From NCBI RefSeq assembly GCF_000015265.1, contig NC_008699.1:4030001-4094000 (forward strand): 64,000 nucleotides of DNA, read 5' to 3'. Of the stretch, positions 15,361-24,026 are shown in pieces. Within the stretch, counting starts at the first letter, position 1, and each line of letters begins with the position of its first letter. A model generated the notes under the pieces. The model searched no databases. It saw only the letters and a program-made list of their open reading frames with translations, and was not told the origin of the DNA. The DNA is from Nocardioides sp. JS614. Lineage in GTDB: Bacteria; Actinomycetota; Actinomycetes; Propionibacteriales; Nocardioidaceae. Both the position numbers and the translations under genes were made by a program.

Positions 15361-17383
15361 CCGCGAGCCGGGTCAGCGCCTGGCGGGCGACCGCCGGATC
15401 GGTGGTCGTCCACATCGGCGGCAGGCTCGCCTTGAGGAACCCGCCGTACCGGGCGGTCGCGAGCCGTGGGTCGAGGACGGCGACGACGCCGCGGTCGGTG
15501 TGGGTGCGGATCAGCCGGCCCGCGCCCTGGGCGAGCAGCAGTGCGGCATGGGTGGCCGCCACCTGCATGAAGCCGTTGCCGCCGGCCTGGTCGGCGGCCT
15601 TCTGGCGGGCACTGAGCAGCGGGTCGTCCGGTCGCGGGAACGGGATCCGGTCGATGAGCACCAGCTGGCAGGTGTCGCCGGGGACGTCGAGGCCCTGCCA
15701 CAGGCTGAGCGTGCCGAACAGGCAGGTGTGCGGGTCGCCGACGAACTGCGCGGCGAGCTCGGGCAGCTGCGCGTCGCCCTGGGCCAGGGTGGTGAGGTGC
15801 GGCAGCCGCCCGCGGACGGTCTCCGCCGCTGCCTCGGCCGCGCGGCGGCTCGAGAACAGCCCGAGCGTGCGGCCGTGCGCCGCGTCGACCAGCTCGACGA
15901 TCTCGTCGAGCTGGGCCTTCCCGAGCCCGTCGCGGCCCGGGGGCGGCAGGTGCCGGGCGACGTACAGGATCGCCTGCCGGCCGTAGTCGAACGGGCTGCC
16001 GACGTCGAGGCCGCGCCACGGCTGGGCCTGCTCGGACACCGGCGTCTCGGCGACCGGGGAGCCGTCGACGATCCGCTCGGCGGGCTTCAGCCCGACGCTG
16101 GTGGCGACCGAGGAGAAGTCGCCGCCGAGCATCAGGGTGGCCGAGGTGAACACCACCGTCTTGTCGGCCAGCAGCTTGTCGCGCATCGGGCCCCACACCT
16201 GCAGCGGCGCCACACACAGCCGCGGCGGCATCCGCTCGGTGCCCTCGCTGAGCCACAGCACGTCGCTCTCGGAGGCCGCGGCCATCCGCTCGGCGGTCGC
16301 GAACACCTCCTGCACGGCGCCCTTGGCCTGCTGACGGCCCGCGTCGGGCTCCTCCGAGGAGTCCGCCTTGGGGTACGCCGAGAGGCAGGCCCGCGCCGCG
16401 TCGCGGACCAGCACCAGGGCGTCCGAGAGCTCCTCGGGGACCCGCTCGAAGCGGCCCGGCCGGGCCTCGGCGATCGCGTCGCGCAGCGCGTCGGCCGCGT
16501 CGGCGAGGTCGTCGGCCGCGCTCCCGTCCACGTGCCGCTGGCTGCGGCGCGCGGCGCGCTCGACCTCGGCGGCCCAGAGCTCGTCGGTCGCCGCCTGGGT
16601 CACCCGGGTGGTGAGCTCGTGCGCCTCGTCGATCACCACGACGTCGTACTCGGGGATCATCGGCACGCCCTCGATCGCGTCGATCGCGAGCAGCGAGTGG
16701 TTGGTGACCACCAGGTGGGAGCGGTGTGCCTTCTCCTTGGCCAGCTCGGCGAAGCACTCCTGGCCGAACGGGCACTTGGCCGCGCCCAGGCACTCACGGT
16801 GGTTGACGCTGACCTGGCGCCACTCCCGGTCGGTGTGCCGGGGCGCGTTGTCGCGCTCGCCGCTGCCACCCTGCTCGGCCTCCTCCTCGGCCCAGGCCCG
16901 CAGCTCGAGCACCTTCTTGCCCAGCGAACCCTCGGGCAGCTCGACCAGGGCACCCTGGTCGTCGGGGACGCCCTCGCGGATGCGGTGCAGGCAGGCGTAG
17001 TTGGAGCGGCCCTTGAGCACGGCGTAGCTGGTGTCGAGGCTGCCGGAACCGTCGGCCGCGGGAGCGCCCTCGACCGCCTCGACCAGCCGCGGCAGGTCGC
17101 GCTCGACGAGCTGGTGCTGCAGCGCGAGCGTCGCGGTCGCCACCACCACGCGGTCACCGTGCAGCAGGCTCGGCACCAGGTAGGCCAGGGACTTGCCGGT
17201 GCCGGTGCCGGCCTGGACCAGCAGGTGCCGGCCCTTGTCCATCGCCTCGGCGACGGCCTCGGCCATCCGCACCTGCCCGGCGCGCTCCTGGCCGCCCAGC
17301 GCCGCCACCGCGGTGCCGAGCAGCTCCGTGACGACTGGGGTCACGGCCGTCGCGGGGGACGTGGCGGGTGGGGCTTCGGGCAC
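15353..17383 (-). CDS. DinG/XPD-family ATP-dependent DNA helicase
   Basis: 676-residue superfamily 2 helicase with an iron-sulfur domain, likely acting 5'-to-3' on damaged or structured DNA. Seen: Walker A G-T-G-T-G-K-S (about 62-68), Walker B D-E-A-H, four Cys placed as in the XPD FeS cluster (Y-A-C-L-H, then E-C-L-G-A-A-K-C-P-F-G-Q-E-C), and the C-terminal motif Q-G-A-G-R-L-I-R-T. The start is a GTG at 17383. It stands alone on the minus strand between the metalloproteases and a palindromic element. Confidence 0.92.
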   Translation of the reverse strand: MPEAPPATSPATAVTPVVTELLGTAVAALGGQERAGQVRMAEAVAEAMDKGRHLLVQAGTGTGKSLAYLVPSLLHGDRVVVATATLALQHQLVERDLPRLVEAVEGAPAADGSGSLDTSYAVLKGRSNYACLHRIREGVPDDQGALVELPEGSLGKKVLELRAWAEEEAEQGGSGERDNAPRHTDREWRQVSVNHRECLGAAKCPFGQECFAELAKEKAHRSHLVVTNHSLLAIDAIEGVPMIPEYDVVVIDEAHELTTRVTQAATDELWAAEVERAARRSQRHVDGSAADDLADAADALRDAIAEARPGRFERVPEELSDALVLVRDAARACLSAYPKADSSEEPDAGRQQAKGAVQEVFATAERMAAASESDVLWLSEGTERMPPRLCVAPLQVWGPMRDKLLADKTVVFTSATLMLGGDFSSVATSVGLKPAERIVDGSPVAETPVSEQAQPWRGLDVGSPFDYGRQAILYVARHLPPPGRDGLGKAQLDEIVELVDAAHGRTLGLFSSRRAAEAAAETVRGRLPHLTTLAQGDAQLPELAAQFVGDPHTCLFGTLSLWQGLDVPGDTCQLVLIDRIPFPRPDDPLLSARQKAADQAGGNGFMQVAATHAALLLAQGAGRLIRTHTDRGVVAVLDPRLATARYGGFLKASLPPMWTTTDPAVARQALTRLAAT

Positions 17384-17438
17384 CCGAGCACCCTAGCCGC
17401 GCCCCCAGACACCCCGCGCCGCACCGTCCCCGCCCAGC

Positions 17439-17510
17439 TGTAACGCCGGGTTACCCCTTGTTCCCACGGTGCTGCAACATGGTCGGAACAAGGGGTAACC
17501 GGGCGTTACA
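17439..17510. repeat. 72-bp palindromic element, copy 1
   Basis: A 26-bp arm (17439-17464, TGTAACGCCGGGTTACCC...) pairs with 17485-17510 with one mismatch around a 20-nt loop containing GTGCTGCAACAT. The same element occurs at 24027 and 24488; this copy has the loop in the opposite orientation. It lies 17 bp downstream of the stop of the minus-strand gene at 17528. No T-tract follows. Confidence 0.85.
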
Positions 17511-17527
17511 AGGGAGAGGTCGCCGGG

Positions 17528-18001
17528 TCAGTCGTCGGTCGAGGCCACGTCGAACTCGGGGGTCCCGTCGACGCAGCGGGCGATGAGCTCGGTCTCCCGG
17601 CCCTCCTCGCCCTGGCCCTCGAAGTGCACCTCGAGCTGCTCGGGACCGTGGTCGCCGACCTCGACCCGGAAGCCCGGGTCGGCGGAGGAGGAGACCAGCG
17701 AGATGGCCGGGCCGCGGCACTGGGCGATGACCAGGCCGCCGGCACCCTGCCAGGTACGCCGTTGCGCGACCGGCCCGGGCGTCCCGCTGGAGGTGGGGCG
17801 CCGCGACGGGCGCGCGGAGGCGGCCGGCGCGGTGGGCGAGTCCGGCCCGGCGCCGGCGGAGGTCACCACCACTCCCGGGTCGGCCGTCGGGGCGATGCCG
17901 TCACCCGCCCGAGAGATGACCACCCAGACGACGCTCGACCCGACGGCCACCACGGCCAGCCAGGCCAGGACCGCGACCACCGCGCTGCGGCGCATGCTCA
18001 T
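17528..18001 (-). CDS. Membrane-anchored or secreted protein of unknown function
   Basis: 157 residues from an ATG at 18001 (a second in-frame ATG lies at 17995). One hydrophobic N-terminal segment (about 8-30), then a Pro/Ser/Ala/Thr-rich linker (about 40-85) and a small folded-looking C-terminal domain with two Cys (A-Q-C-R-G, A-R-C-V-D) that could form a disulfide outside the cell. It is divergent from the response regulator gene with a 50-bp gap, so it may share control with the two-component system. No domain recognised. Confidence 0.7.
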   Translation of the reverse strand: MSMRRSAVVAVLAWLAVVAVGSSVVWVVISRAGDGIAPTADPGVVVTSAGAGPDSPTAPAASARPSRRPTSSGTPGPVAQRRTWQGAGGLVIAQCRGPAISLVSSSADPGFRVEVGDHGPEQLEVHFEGQGEEGRETELIARCVDGTPEFDVASTDD

Positions 18002-18051
18002 GACGCCAGTCTCCCAGCGCCGGACCACCCGTGCGGCGTACGTTCTGTCCC

Positions 18052-18738
18052 ATGGCCAGCATCCTCGTCGTCGAGGACGACGCCGCGATCCGGGACGCGG
18101 TCCGACGGGGGCTCACCGAGCGCGGTCACGCGGTCGCCACCGCGGCCACCGGCCTGGCCGGGCTCGAGCACGTCCTGGCCGAGCGGCCCCAGGCGGTGCT
18201 GCTCGACCTCGGCCTGCCGGACGTCGACGGGCTCACCCTGATCGGCATGATCCGCGCGGCCAGCACGGTCCCGATCATCGTCATCACCGCCCAGGACGAC
18301 GACCCGACGATGGTCAAGGCGCTCGACGGCGGCGCGGACGACTACGTCGTCAAGCCGTTCGGCACCGGCCAGGTCGAGGCCCGGATCCGGGCGGTGCTGC
18401 GGCGCGGCGACCGGGCGCTGACCAGCGAGCCGATCCGCGTCGGGCAGCTGGTCATCGACGAGGGTGCCCGCACCGCCGCCCTGGCCGGGCGACGCCTCGA
18501 GCTGGCCCGCCGCGAGTTCGACCTGCTGCTGGCACTCGCGCAGCGCCAGGGCCAGGTGATGACCAAGCGCGAGATCCTGGCCGAGGTGTGGCAGCAGGCG
18601 TACGGCGGGGGCGACCGCAGCATCGACGTCCACCTCTCGTGGCTGCGCCGCAAGCTGGGCGAGACGGCCGCCGAGCCGCGCTACCTGATCAGCGTGCGCG
18701 GGGTCGGCGTACGCCTCGTCGACCCGGACGCGGACTGA
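18052..18738 (+). CDS. OmpR/PhoB-family response regulator
   Basis: 228 residues. The receiver domain has acidic Asp9-Asp10, phosphoacceptor Asp52 in L-L-D-L-G-L-P-D and Lys101 in V-K-P-F; the C-terminal winged helix (about 135-222) is of the OmpR type, with R-R-E-F-D-L-L and Y-L-I-S-V-R-G-V-G-V-R-L. It is followed by its sensor kinase 11 bp later. Likely targets are the divergent gene at 17528, the Asp/His-rich gene at 20041 or the redox operon at 20622; this is inference from position only. Confidence 0.93.
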   Translation: MASILVVEDDAAIRDAVRRGLTERGHAVATAATGLAGLEHVLAERPQAVLLDLGLPDVDGLTLIGMIRAASTVPIIVITAQDDDPTMVKALDGGADDYVVKPFGTGQVEARIRAVLRRGDRALTSEPIRVGQLVIDEGARTAALAGRRLELARREFDLLLALAQRQGQVMTKREILAEVWQQAYGGGDRSIDVHLSWLRRKLGETAAEPRYLISVRGVGVRLVDPDAD

Positions 18739-18749
18739 GGCGGCACCCG

Positions 18750-20027
18750 GTGCGTCGTCGGATCTCATGGCTGGTCGTGGCCACGACGTCGAGCGTCGTG
18801 GTCTCCTTCGTGATCCCGCTGTGCCTGCTGGTGCGCACCCTCGCCGAGGACCGCGCGATGGCGGCCGCCGACCAGGAGGCCCGCAACGTCGCGATCCTGG
18901 TCGCGAGCCTGCACGACGATCCGCAGCTGCCGGGTCTGATCGGCGATCTCGACCAGCGGGGCACGCCGTCGACGAGCGTGCTCACCGCGGACCGGCGGGT
19001 GATCGGTGCCGACACGGCGATGCGCGGCGACCCGGAGGTACGCCGCGCCGCGGCGGGCGAAGGCTTCGAGGTGGTCGACTCCACCGGCGGCCGGGTGCTG
19101 CTGCCCGTGGTCGTCGAGTCCGGCACCGCGGTGGTGCGCAGCAGCGTGACGCCCGAGGACCTGCGGCGCGGCGTCGCGGCGGCCTGGGCCGGCATCATCG
19201 GGCTGGGTGCCGTGCTGCTGGCGCTCGCCCTGGTCATCGCCGCGCGGCTCGGGCGCCGGGTCAGCGAGCCGGTGCGCCAGGTCGCCGCGGTCGCCCACCA
19301 GCTGCGGGAGGGCGACCTGCACGCCCGGGCCCGGGTCTCCGGGCCCGAGGAGACCCAGGAGCTGGCCCGCGCGCTGAACGCGCTCGCCGATCGCACCGTC
19401 GAGCTGCTCGCCGCCGAGCGGGCGAGCGTCGGCGACCTCTCCCACCGGCTGCGGACGCCGGTGACCGCGCTCCGCCTGGACGCGGAGGCCGTGGCCGACC
19501 CCGCGCTCGCGGCGCGGCTGGCCGACCACATCCAGGTGCTCCAGCGCTCGATCGACGTCATCGTCAAGGAGGCCCGCCGGCCGGTGCGCACCGACCTGGC
19601 CGCGGCGGGCGATGCCACCGCGACCGTCCGGGAGCGGGTCACGTTCTGGTCGGCGCTGGCCGAGGACCAGGGCCGGATGCTGACCGTCTCGCTGCCGGGC
19701 CGGCCGCTCGTCGTACCGGTCGCGGCCGGCGACCTCGCCGACCTGGTCGACGTGCTCGTCGACAACGTCTTCGCGCACACCCCCGACGGCACCGCGTTCG
19801 AGGTCGGGCTGGGCGTCGAGGACGGGCAGGCGGTGCTGGTGGTCGCCGACGAGGGTCCGGGGACGGCGTCGCGGCCCGGCGCCGACCGGGTCGGCAGCAC
19901 CGGCCTGGGGCTGGACATCGCGCGGCGGACGGCCGCCGGCTGCGGCGGCGAGCTGCGACTCTCCGCGCCGTCCCAGCCGGGCACCCGGGTCGAGGTCCGC
20001 CTTCCGCTGGTGGCCGACCGCGGCTGA
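18750..20027 (+). CDS. Membrane sensor histidine kinase
   Basis: 425 residues from a GTG at 18750. Two transmembrane helices (about 5-27 and 145-170) flank an extracytoplasmic sensor of about 115 residues; a HAMP domain follows, then a DHp helix with the phosphoacceptor His232 in L-S-H-R-L-R-T-P-V, and an ATPase domain with D-N-V-F-A-H-T (N box), D-E-G-P-G (G1) and G-S-T-G-L-G-L (G2). Partner of the upstream response regulator. The sensed signal is unknown. Confidence 0.93.
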   Translation: MRRRISWLVVATTSSVVVSFVIPLCLLVRTLAEDRAMAAADQEARNVAILVASLHDDPQLPGLIGDLDQRGTPSTSVLTADRRVIGADTAMRGDPEVRRAAAGEGFEVVDSTGGRVLLPVVVESGTAVVRSSVTPEDLRRGVAAAWAGIIGLGAVLLALALVIAARLGRRVSEPVRQVAAVAHQLREGDLHARARVSGPEETQELARALNALADRTVELLAAERASVGDLSHRLRTPVTALRLDAEAVADPALAARLADHIQVLQRSIDVIVKEARRPVRTDLAAAGDATATVRERVTFWSALAEDQGRMLTVSLPGRPLVVPVAAGDLADLVDVLVDNVFAHTPDGTAFEVGLGVEDGQAVLVVADEGPGTASRPGADRVGSTGLGLDIARRTAAGCGGELRLSAPSQPGTRVEVRLPLVADRG

Positions 20028-20040
20028 GGGCGGCCGCGGC

Positions 20041-20490
20041 TCAGTCGTCCTCGTGCTCGCCACCGTCGTCCCCGTGGTCGTCGCCGTGGTCGTCCCCGTG
20101 GTCCTCGGCGCGGTCGTCCCCGTGGTCGTCCCCGCGGTCGTCCCCGTGGTCCTCGGCGCGGTCGTCCCCGTGGTCCTCGGCGCGGTCGTCGCCACCGGCC
20201 CGCACGGGGCGGGTGGCCGGGGCAGCGGGGGCCGGGGCGGGTAGGACGACGGTGCGGACCTCCTCGGTCACACAGGCCTTGCCCCGGCGGACGGCCGGGG
20301 GCTGGCAGGGCGCCCAGCGCACCTTCGGGCGGGCGTGCCGGGTGCGCTCCACAACGGGTGCGGCGCCGGTCGAGGCGGTGGGCGACGAGCCGGCACCCAC
20401 GGGACCCGCGGCGACCTGGTAGGCGGCGACGCCACCCAGGAGACCCACGGCGAGGACCGCGGCGAACACGAGAGCAGGAATGGTCTTCAT
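20041..20490 (-). CDS. Exported Asp/His-rich repeat protein
   Basis: 149 residues: signal peptide or anchor (about 1-25), a middle with two Cys (W-A-P-C, K-A-C-V-T), then a C-terminal about 50 residues made almost wholly of D-D-R-A-E-D-H-G and D-D-H-G units. The acidic/His repeat suggests reversible binding of divalent metal ions outside the membrane, by analogy with other His/Asp-rich exported proteins. It is convergent with the sensor kinase, 13 bp from its stop. The DNA of the tail is a GTCGTCCCCGTGG-type tandem repeat, prone to length change. Confidence 0.68.
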   Translation of the reverse strand: MKTIPALVFAAVLAVGLLGGVAAYQVAAGPVGAGSSPTASTGAAPVVERTRHARPKVRWAPCQPPAVRRGKACVTEEVRTVVLPAPAPAAPATRPVRAGGDDRAEDHGDDRAEDHGDDRGDDHGDDRAEDHGDDHGDDHGDDGGEHEDD

Positions 20491-20621
20491 GCCCCGACCC
20501 TGCGCCGACCACCGCTATGGGCACCTCGCGAGAACGTCAAGCGCGGGTCAAGGACCCCCATGACCCGGACTTAACGGTCGGATGAGGCGCCATTGCGGCG
20601 CCGCCCGGGAACGTCTGCGTC

Positions 20622-21041
20622 ATGAGCTACTCCTCCACCGAGCGCAGCCGCCACGGCGTGGTGCGCCTCCGGATCGCCGTCGCCGCCGTCTCGGGGGCCA
20701 CCGCGATCGCCGCGTTCTCCGCGACCGGCTGGCTGGCCGGGGCCGCGGCCCGGACCACCGAGGCCCAGCAGGCCGATCCGGTCCAGCAGACCACCGCCGC
20801 GACCGGGACGAAGGCCGCCGTCGCGCGACCGGACCGGCACCGCAGGGTGGTGCTGAAGCAGCGCCCCCAACGCACCCACGTGACGGTGCGCTACGTCCGG
20901 GCCACACCGTCGGCGCCGGTCGGCGGCGGGGGCACGGTCTCCCAGCCCGCCGTACACACCCCGTCGGCACCCGCCCCCCAGCCGGCCCCCCAACCGGCCC
21001 CTGCGCCGCAGCCCCCGCCGGCCCCGAGCTCGGGCTCCTGA
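20622..21041 (+). CDS. Exported Pro/Ala-rich protein at the head of the redox operon
   Basis: 139 residues: basic N-terminus, one hydrophobic segment (about 17-45), then a disordered Pro/Ala/Gln tail (P-A-P-Q-P-A-P repeats). No domain recognised. The apbE start follows its stop after 4 nt, so it is the first gene of the ApbE / membrane reductase / NuoF-like / ferredoxin operon. An S-G-A-T string lies in the hydrophobic segment; it resembles part of the flavinylation motif, but there is no FMN-binding domain around it. Confidence 0.65.
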   Translation: MSYSSTERSRHGVVRLRIAVAAVSGATAIAAFSATGWLAGAAARTTEAQQADPVQQTTAATGTKAAVARPDRHRRVVLKQRPQRTHVTVRYVRATPSAPVGGGGTVSQPAVHTPSAPAPQPAPQPAPAPQPPPAPSSGS

Positions 21042-21045
21042 GCCG

Positions 21046-21987
21046 ATGACCGCCGCCACCGCCCGGTCCAGCGCACTGGGCACCTACGTCTTCCTGGCCA
21101 CCCGCCGGGCGGCCGACCTCGACACCGCGAGCCGGATCGCCCGCCACGTGCTCGACGACGTCGACCGCACCTGCAGCAGGTTCCGGCCCGACTCCGACCT
21201 CTCCCGCGCCAACGCGGGCGCGGGCGGCTGGGTCGCGGTCGACCCGGTCCTCGTCGCCGCCGTCACCGCCGCCTGCGCCGCGGCCGAGGACACCGACGGG
21301 CTGGTCCACCCGCTGCTCGGACGGAACCTGGTGGAGCTGGGCTACGACCGCGACTTCGCCGCGCTCGCCGCCGTCGAGGACGACCGGGTGCCGGCGCAGC
21401 TGTGGCCCACCACGGCGCCGGGCCGGGACCGCTGGCGCGAGATCGGACTCGACGCCGACGGTGCGATCAGGGTGCCCGCCGGCACCGCCCTGGACCTCGG
21501 CGCGACGGGCAAGGCCTGGGCCGCGGACGTGATCGCGACCGCGTTCGCCGAGGAGCTCGGCGGACCCGCCCTGGTCAGCCTCGGCGGCGACCTGGCCATC
21601 GCGGCGCCCGACGGGCAGCCCTGGCCGGTCGCGATCTCCACCCATCCGGACGGACCGGTCGAGACGACCATCGCGCTGGACCGGGGCGGCCTCGCGACCT
21701 CGAGCACCCGGGTGCGCCGTTGGTCCCGCCGCGGGACCGACCTCCACCACCTGCTCGACCCACGCACCGGCCGGCCCGCGCCGGAGGTGTGGCGCACCGT
21801 GACCGCGACCGGGCCCACCTGCACGGCGGCCAACACCGCCTCGACGGCCGCGGTCGTGCTGGGGCGGGACGCACCGGCCTGGCTGACCGGCCGCGGAGTC
21901 GCCGCGCGCCTCGTCGACCGCACCGGGCGGGTGCGCACGACCGGCGCCTGGCCCACCGACACCGACGAGCACAGGAGACCCGCATGA
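21046..21987 (+). CDS. apbE: FAD:protein FMN transferase (ApbE family)
   Basis: 313 residues. Attaches FMN covalently to Ser/Thr of partner redox proteins, using FAD. Seen: G-T-Y-V-F near the N-terminus, D-L-G-A-T-G-K-A-W-A-A-D (FAD and Mg site), S-L-G-G-D-L-A, and H-H-L-L-D-P-R-T-G-R-P plus T-A-A-N-T-A-S-T, all typical of ApbE. No lipobox or signal peptide, so it appears cytoplasmic. The stop overlaps the next start (ATGA). The protein it flavinylates is not evident among its neighbours. Confidence 0.9.
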   Translation: MTAATARSSALGTYVFLATRRAADLDTASRIARHVLDDVDRTCSRFRPDSDLSRANAGAGGWVAVDPVLVAAVTAACAAAEDTDGLVHPLLGRNLVELGYDRDFAALAAVEDDRVPAQLWPTTAPGRDRWREIGLDADGAIRVPAGTALDLGATGKAWAADVIATAFAEELGGPALVSLGGDLAIAAPDGQPWPVAISTHPDGPVETTIALDRGGLATSSTRVRRWSRRGTDLHHLLDPRTGRPAPEVWRTVTATGPTCTAANTASTAAVVLGRDAPAWLTGRGVAARLVDRTGRVRTTGAWPTDTDEHRRPA

Positions 21988-22571
21988 TCGACGGCGCCTC
22001 CCTCTGGTACCTCAACCGGAGCACCGGCTTCGTGCTGCTCGGGCTGTTCACGCTCACCACCGCGCTCGGCGTGCTCGCCACCGGCGGCCGCGCCGGCCGC
22101 GGCCTTCCCCGCTTCGTCACCCAGACGATGCACCGCAACCTGGCCCTGTTCTCGGTGGTGGCGCTCGGCGTCCACGTGACCACCGCGGTCGTCGACAGCT
22201 ACGTCGACATCCGGTGGTGGCAGGCGCTGGTGCCCTACGTCGGTTCGACGTACCTCCCGCTCTGGCTGGGGCTGGGCACCCTGGCCGTGGACCTCGCCCT
22301 CGTGGTCACCGTGACCAGCCTGCTGCGCACCCGGATGCGGCACCGCTCGTGGCGCGCCGTGCACGTGCTGGCGTACGCCGGGTGGGCCGCGTCCGTGGCG
22401 CACAGCATCGGCATCGGCACCGACATCCGGAACGGAAGCTCGTGGGCCCAGCTCACCGTCGCGGCCTGCGTCGCCGTGGTCGCCGGCGCCGCCGTCCTGC
22501 GGCTCGCCCGGCTGGCCCTCGAACTGACCGAGCGCCACCGTGCCGTCCGGCCCGTGCGGAGCGCGCCGTGA
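21984..22571 (+). CDS. Ferric-reductase-like transmembrane protein
   Basis: 195 residues with five or six hydrophobic helices and several His in helices (M-H-R-N-L-A-L, G-V-H-V-T-T-A, R-A-V-H-V-L-A-Y, V-A-H-S-I-G) placed as haem b ligands. It resembles the membrane part of ferric reductases or YedZ/MsrQ-like proteins but has no fused flavin or NAD domain. Overlaps by 4 nt with the genes on both sides. Likely moves electrons across the membrane between cytosolic flavin/FeS proteins and an outside acceptor (inference). Confidence 0.82.
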   Translation: MIDGASLWYLNRSTGFVLLGLFTLTTALGVLATGGRAGRGLPRFVTQTMHRNLALFSVVALGVHVTTAVVDSYVDIRWWQALVPYVGSTYLPLWLGLGTLAVDLALVVTVTSLLRTRMRHRSWRAVHVLAYAGWAASVAHSIGIGTDIRNGSSWAQLTVAACVAVVAGAAVLRLARLALELTERHRAVRPVRSAP

Positions 22572-23806
22572 GCGCGTCGCCGGTGCCGGTGCCCACCGAG
22601 CTGCACGTGCTCCCCGGCCCCGCCCTCCTGTCGGGCCTGGACGGCGGGCCGGGGCTGCGCGCGCACCGCCGGCAGTACGGCGAGCCGCCGCGCGTCGACG
22701 TGGCCGCCCTGCTGGCCGCGCTGGCGCGGCTCCGGGTCCGCGGCCGTGGCGGCGCCGCGTTCCCGTTCGAGGTCAAGCTGCGCACCGCGGCCGACCGGTC
22801 GAGGCAGGGCCGGCGCCCGGTCGTGGTGGTCAACCTCAGCGAGGGCGAGCCGGCCAGCGCGAAGGACAGCGCGCTGGCGCTGACCCGGCCGCACCTGGTG
22901 CTGGACGGCGCCGTCGCGACGGCGTACGCCCTCGGTGCGCGCGAGCTCCACGTCGTCGTCCCGCAGGAGCGCCCGCTGGTCGGCACGGCGATCCGGGCGG
23001 CCCTGGCCGAGCGCCGCGACCGGCTGCGCACCCACCTGCACACGGCCCAGGGTCGCTTCGTCGCCGGCCAGGCGCGTGCCGTGCTCGAGCTGATGGCCGG
23101 GCGTCCCAACCTGCCGGTGACCGCCTGGTCGCCCGAGGCGGTCGCCGGCCACCGCGGTCGCCCCACGCTGCTGTCGAACGCCGAGACCTGGGCGCAGGTC
23201 GGGCGGCTCGTCCTCGCCGGCGAGGAGCGGTACGCCGCGCTCGGGTCCGCGGACGAGCCGGGGACGACCCTGCTGACGCTGTCCGCGGCCACGTCCACGG
23301 TCGTCGAGGTCGAGCTCGGCAGCCCGTGGCGCGACGTGCTCCCGGAGGCATGGGCCGGCCGGTCGCTGCTGGTCGGCGGGTTCCACGGCGCCTGGGTGCC
23401 GTGGGCGACGCTGGTGGCCGGCCGGGTCTCGGTGGACGCGATGCGCGCCGCCGAGACGCCGCTCGGGGCCGGCGTGGTGGTGGCTCCGCGCGGGTGCCCG
23501 GTGGCCTTCACCGCCCGGGTCGTCGACTACCTCGCCGCGCAGAGCGCGCGCCGGTGTGGTCCGTGCCTCAACGGCCTGCCCGCCCTGGCGAGGGCCGTGC
23601 AGGAGGTCGTCGACGGCGCCGGGCACCCCGAGCGGGTCGAGGGGCTGGCGGCGCTGGTCACCGGCCGGGGCGCGTGCGCCCATCCCGACGGCACGGCCCG
23701 ACTGGTCCGCTCGATGCTCGCGACGTTCCCCGACGAGGTGACCCGGCACGCGACGGGCCGCTGCACCGCCGTACCGTCCGCCCGGCTCGCCGAGGTGGCG
23801 TCATGA
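22568..23806 (+). CDS. NuoF-like NADH-binding flavoprotein subunit
   Basis: 412 residues from a GTG overlapping the previous stop. Resembles the 51-kDa subunit of complex I: R-G-R-G-G-A-A-F-P for nucleotide/FMN binding (about 58-66), N-L-S-E-G-E-P-A, N-A-E-T-W-A, an SLBB-like region, and a C-terminal FeS part. The canonical S-C-G-x-C-x-P-C pattern is changed here to R-R-C-G-P-C (Cys about 329 and 332) with one more Cys in G-R-G-A-C-A-H-P (about 369) and a Cys in R-G-C-P (about 309). The operon suggests it feeds electrons from NAD(P)H through ferredoxin to the membrane protein. Confidence 0.82.
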   Translation: MSASPVPVPTELHVLPGPALLSGLDGGPGLRAHRRQYGEPPRVDVAALLAALARLRVRGRGGAAFPFEVKLRTAADRSRQGRRPVVVVNLSEGEPASAKDSALALTRPHLVLDGAVATAYALGARELHVVVPQERPLVGTAIRAALAERRDRLRTHLHTAQGRFVAGQARAVLELMAGRPNLPVTAWSPEAVAGHRGRPTLLSNAETWAQVGRLVLAGEERYAALGSADEPGTTLLTLSAATSTVVEVELGSPWRDVLPEAWAGRSLLVGGFHGAWVPWATLVAGRVSVDAMRAAETPLGAGVVVAPRGCPVAFTARVVDYLAAQSARRCGPCLNGLPALARAVQEVVDGAGHPERVEGLAALVTGRGACAHPDGTARLVRSMLATFPDEVTRHATGRCTAVPSARLAEVAS

Positions 23807-23997
23807 CCGTCCGGCTCCGGGTCGACTGGCCCGACTGCCGCGCCCGCGGGCTGTGCCACGAGGTGCTGCCCGAGCTCGTCGACCTCGACGAGTGGGGCTA
23901 CCCCGTGATCACCGGCGAGGTCACCCCCGAGCTGCTGGCCGACGCCCGGGTGGCCGTCCGGATGTGTCCCCGGCTGGCCCTCCGCCTCGTCACCTGA
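23803..23997 (+). CDS. Small ferredoxin, probably [3Fe-4S]
   Basis: 64 residues from an ATG overlapping the previous stop (ATGA). Three Cys: D-C-R-A-R-G-L-C (CX5C) and V-R-M-C-P-R-L-A-L-R-L, the pattern of actinobacterial single-cluster [3Fe-4S] ferredoxins, with the acidic middle typical of the fold. Last gene of the redox operon and the likely electron carrier for the NuoF-like protein. Confidence 0.85.
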   Translation: MTVRLRVDWPDCRARGLCHEVLPELVDLDEWGYPVITGEVTPELLADARVAVRMCPRLALRLVT

Positions 23998-24026
23998 CCG
24001 CCCGTGGCCCGGCCCCGTGCGCCAGC

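Noticed and set aside
20053..20244. Val-rich frame opposite the Asp/His repeat tail
   Set aside because: It is the antisense of a DNA repeat, and the sense frame has a signal peptide and proper start.
20670..20710. S-G-A-T flavinylation motif in the exported Pro-rich protein
   Set aside because: It lies inside the hydrophobic N-terminal segment with no FMN-binding domain around it, so it is probably chance.
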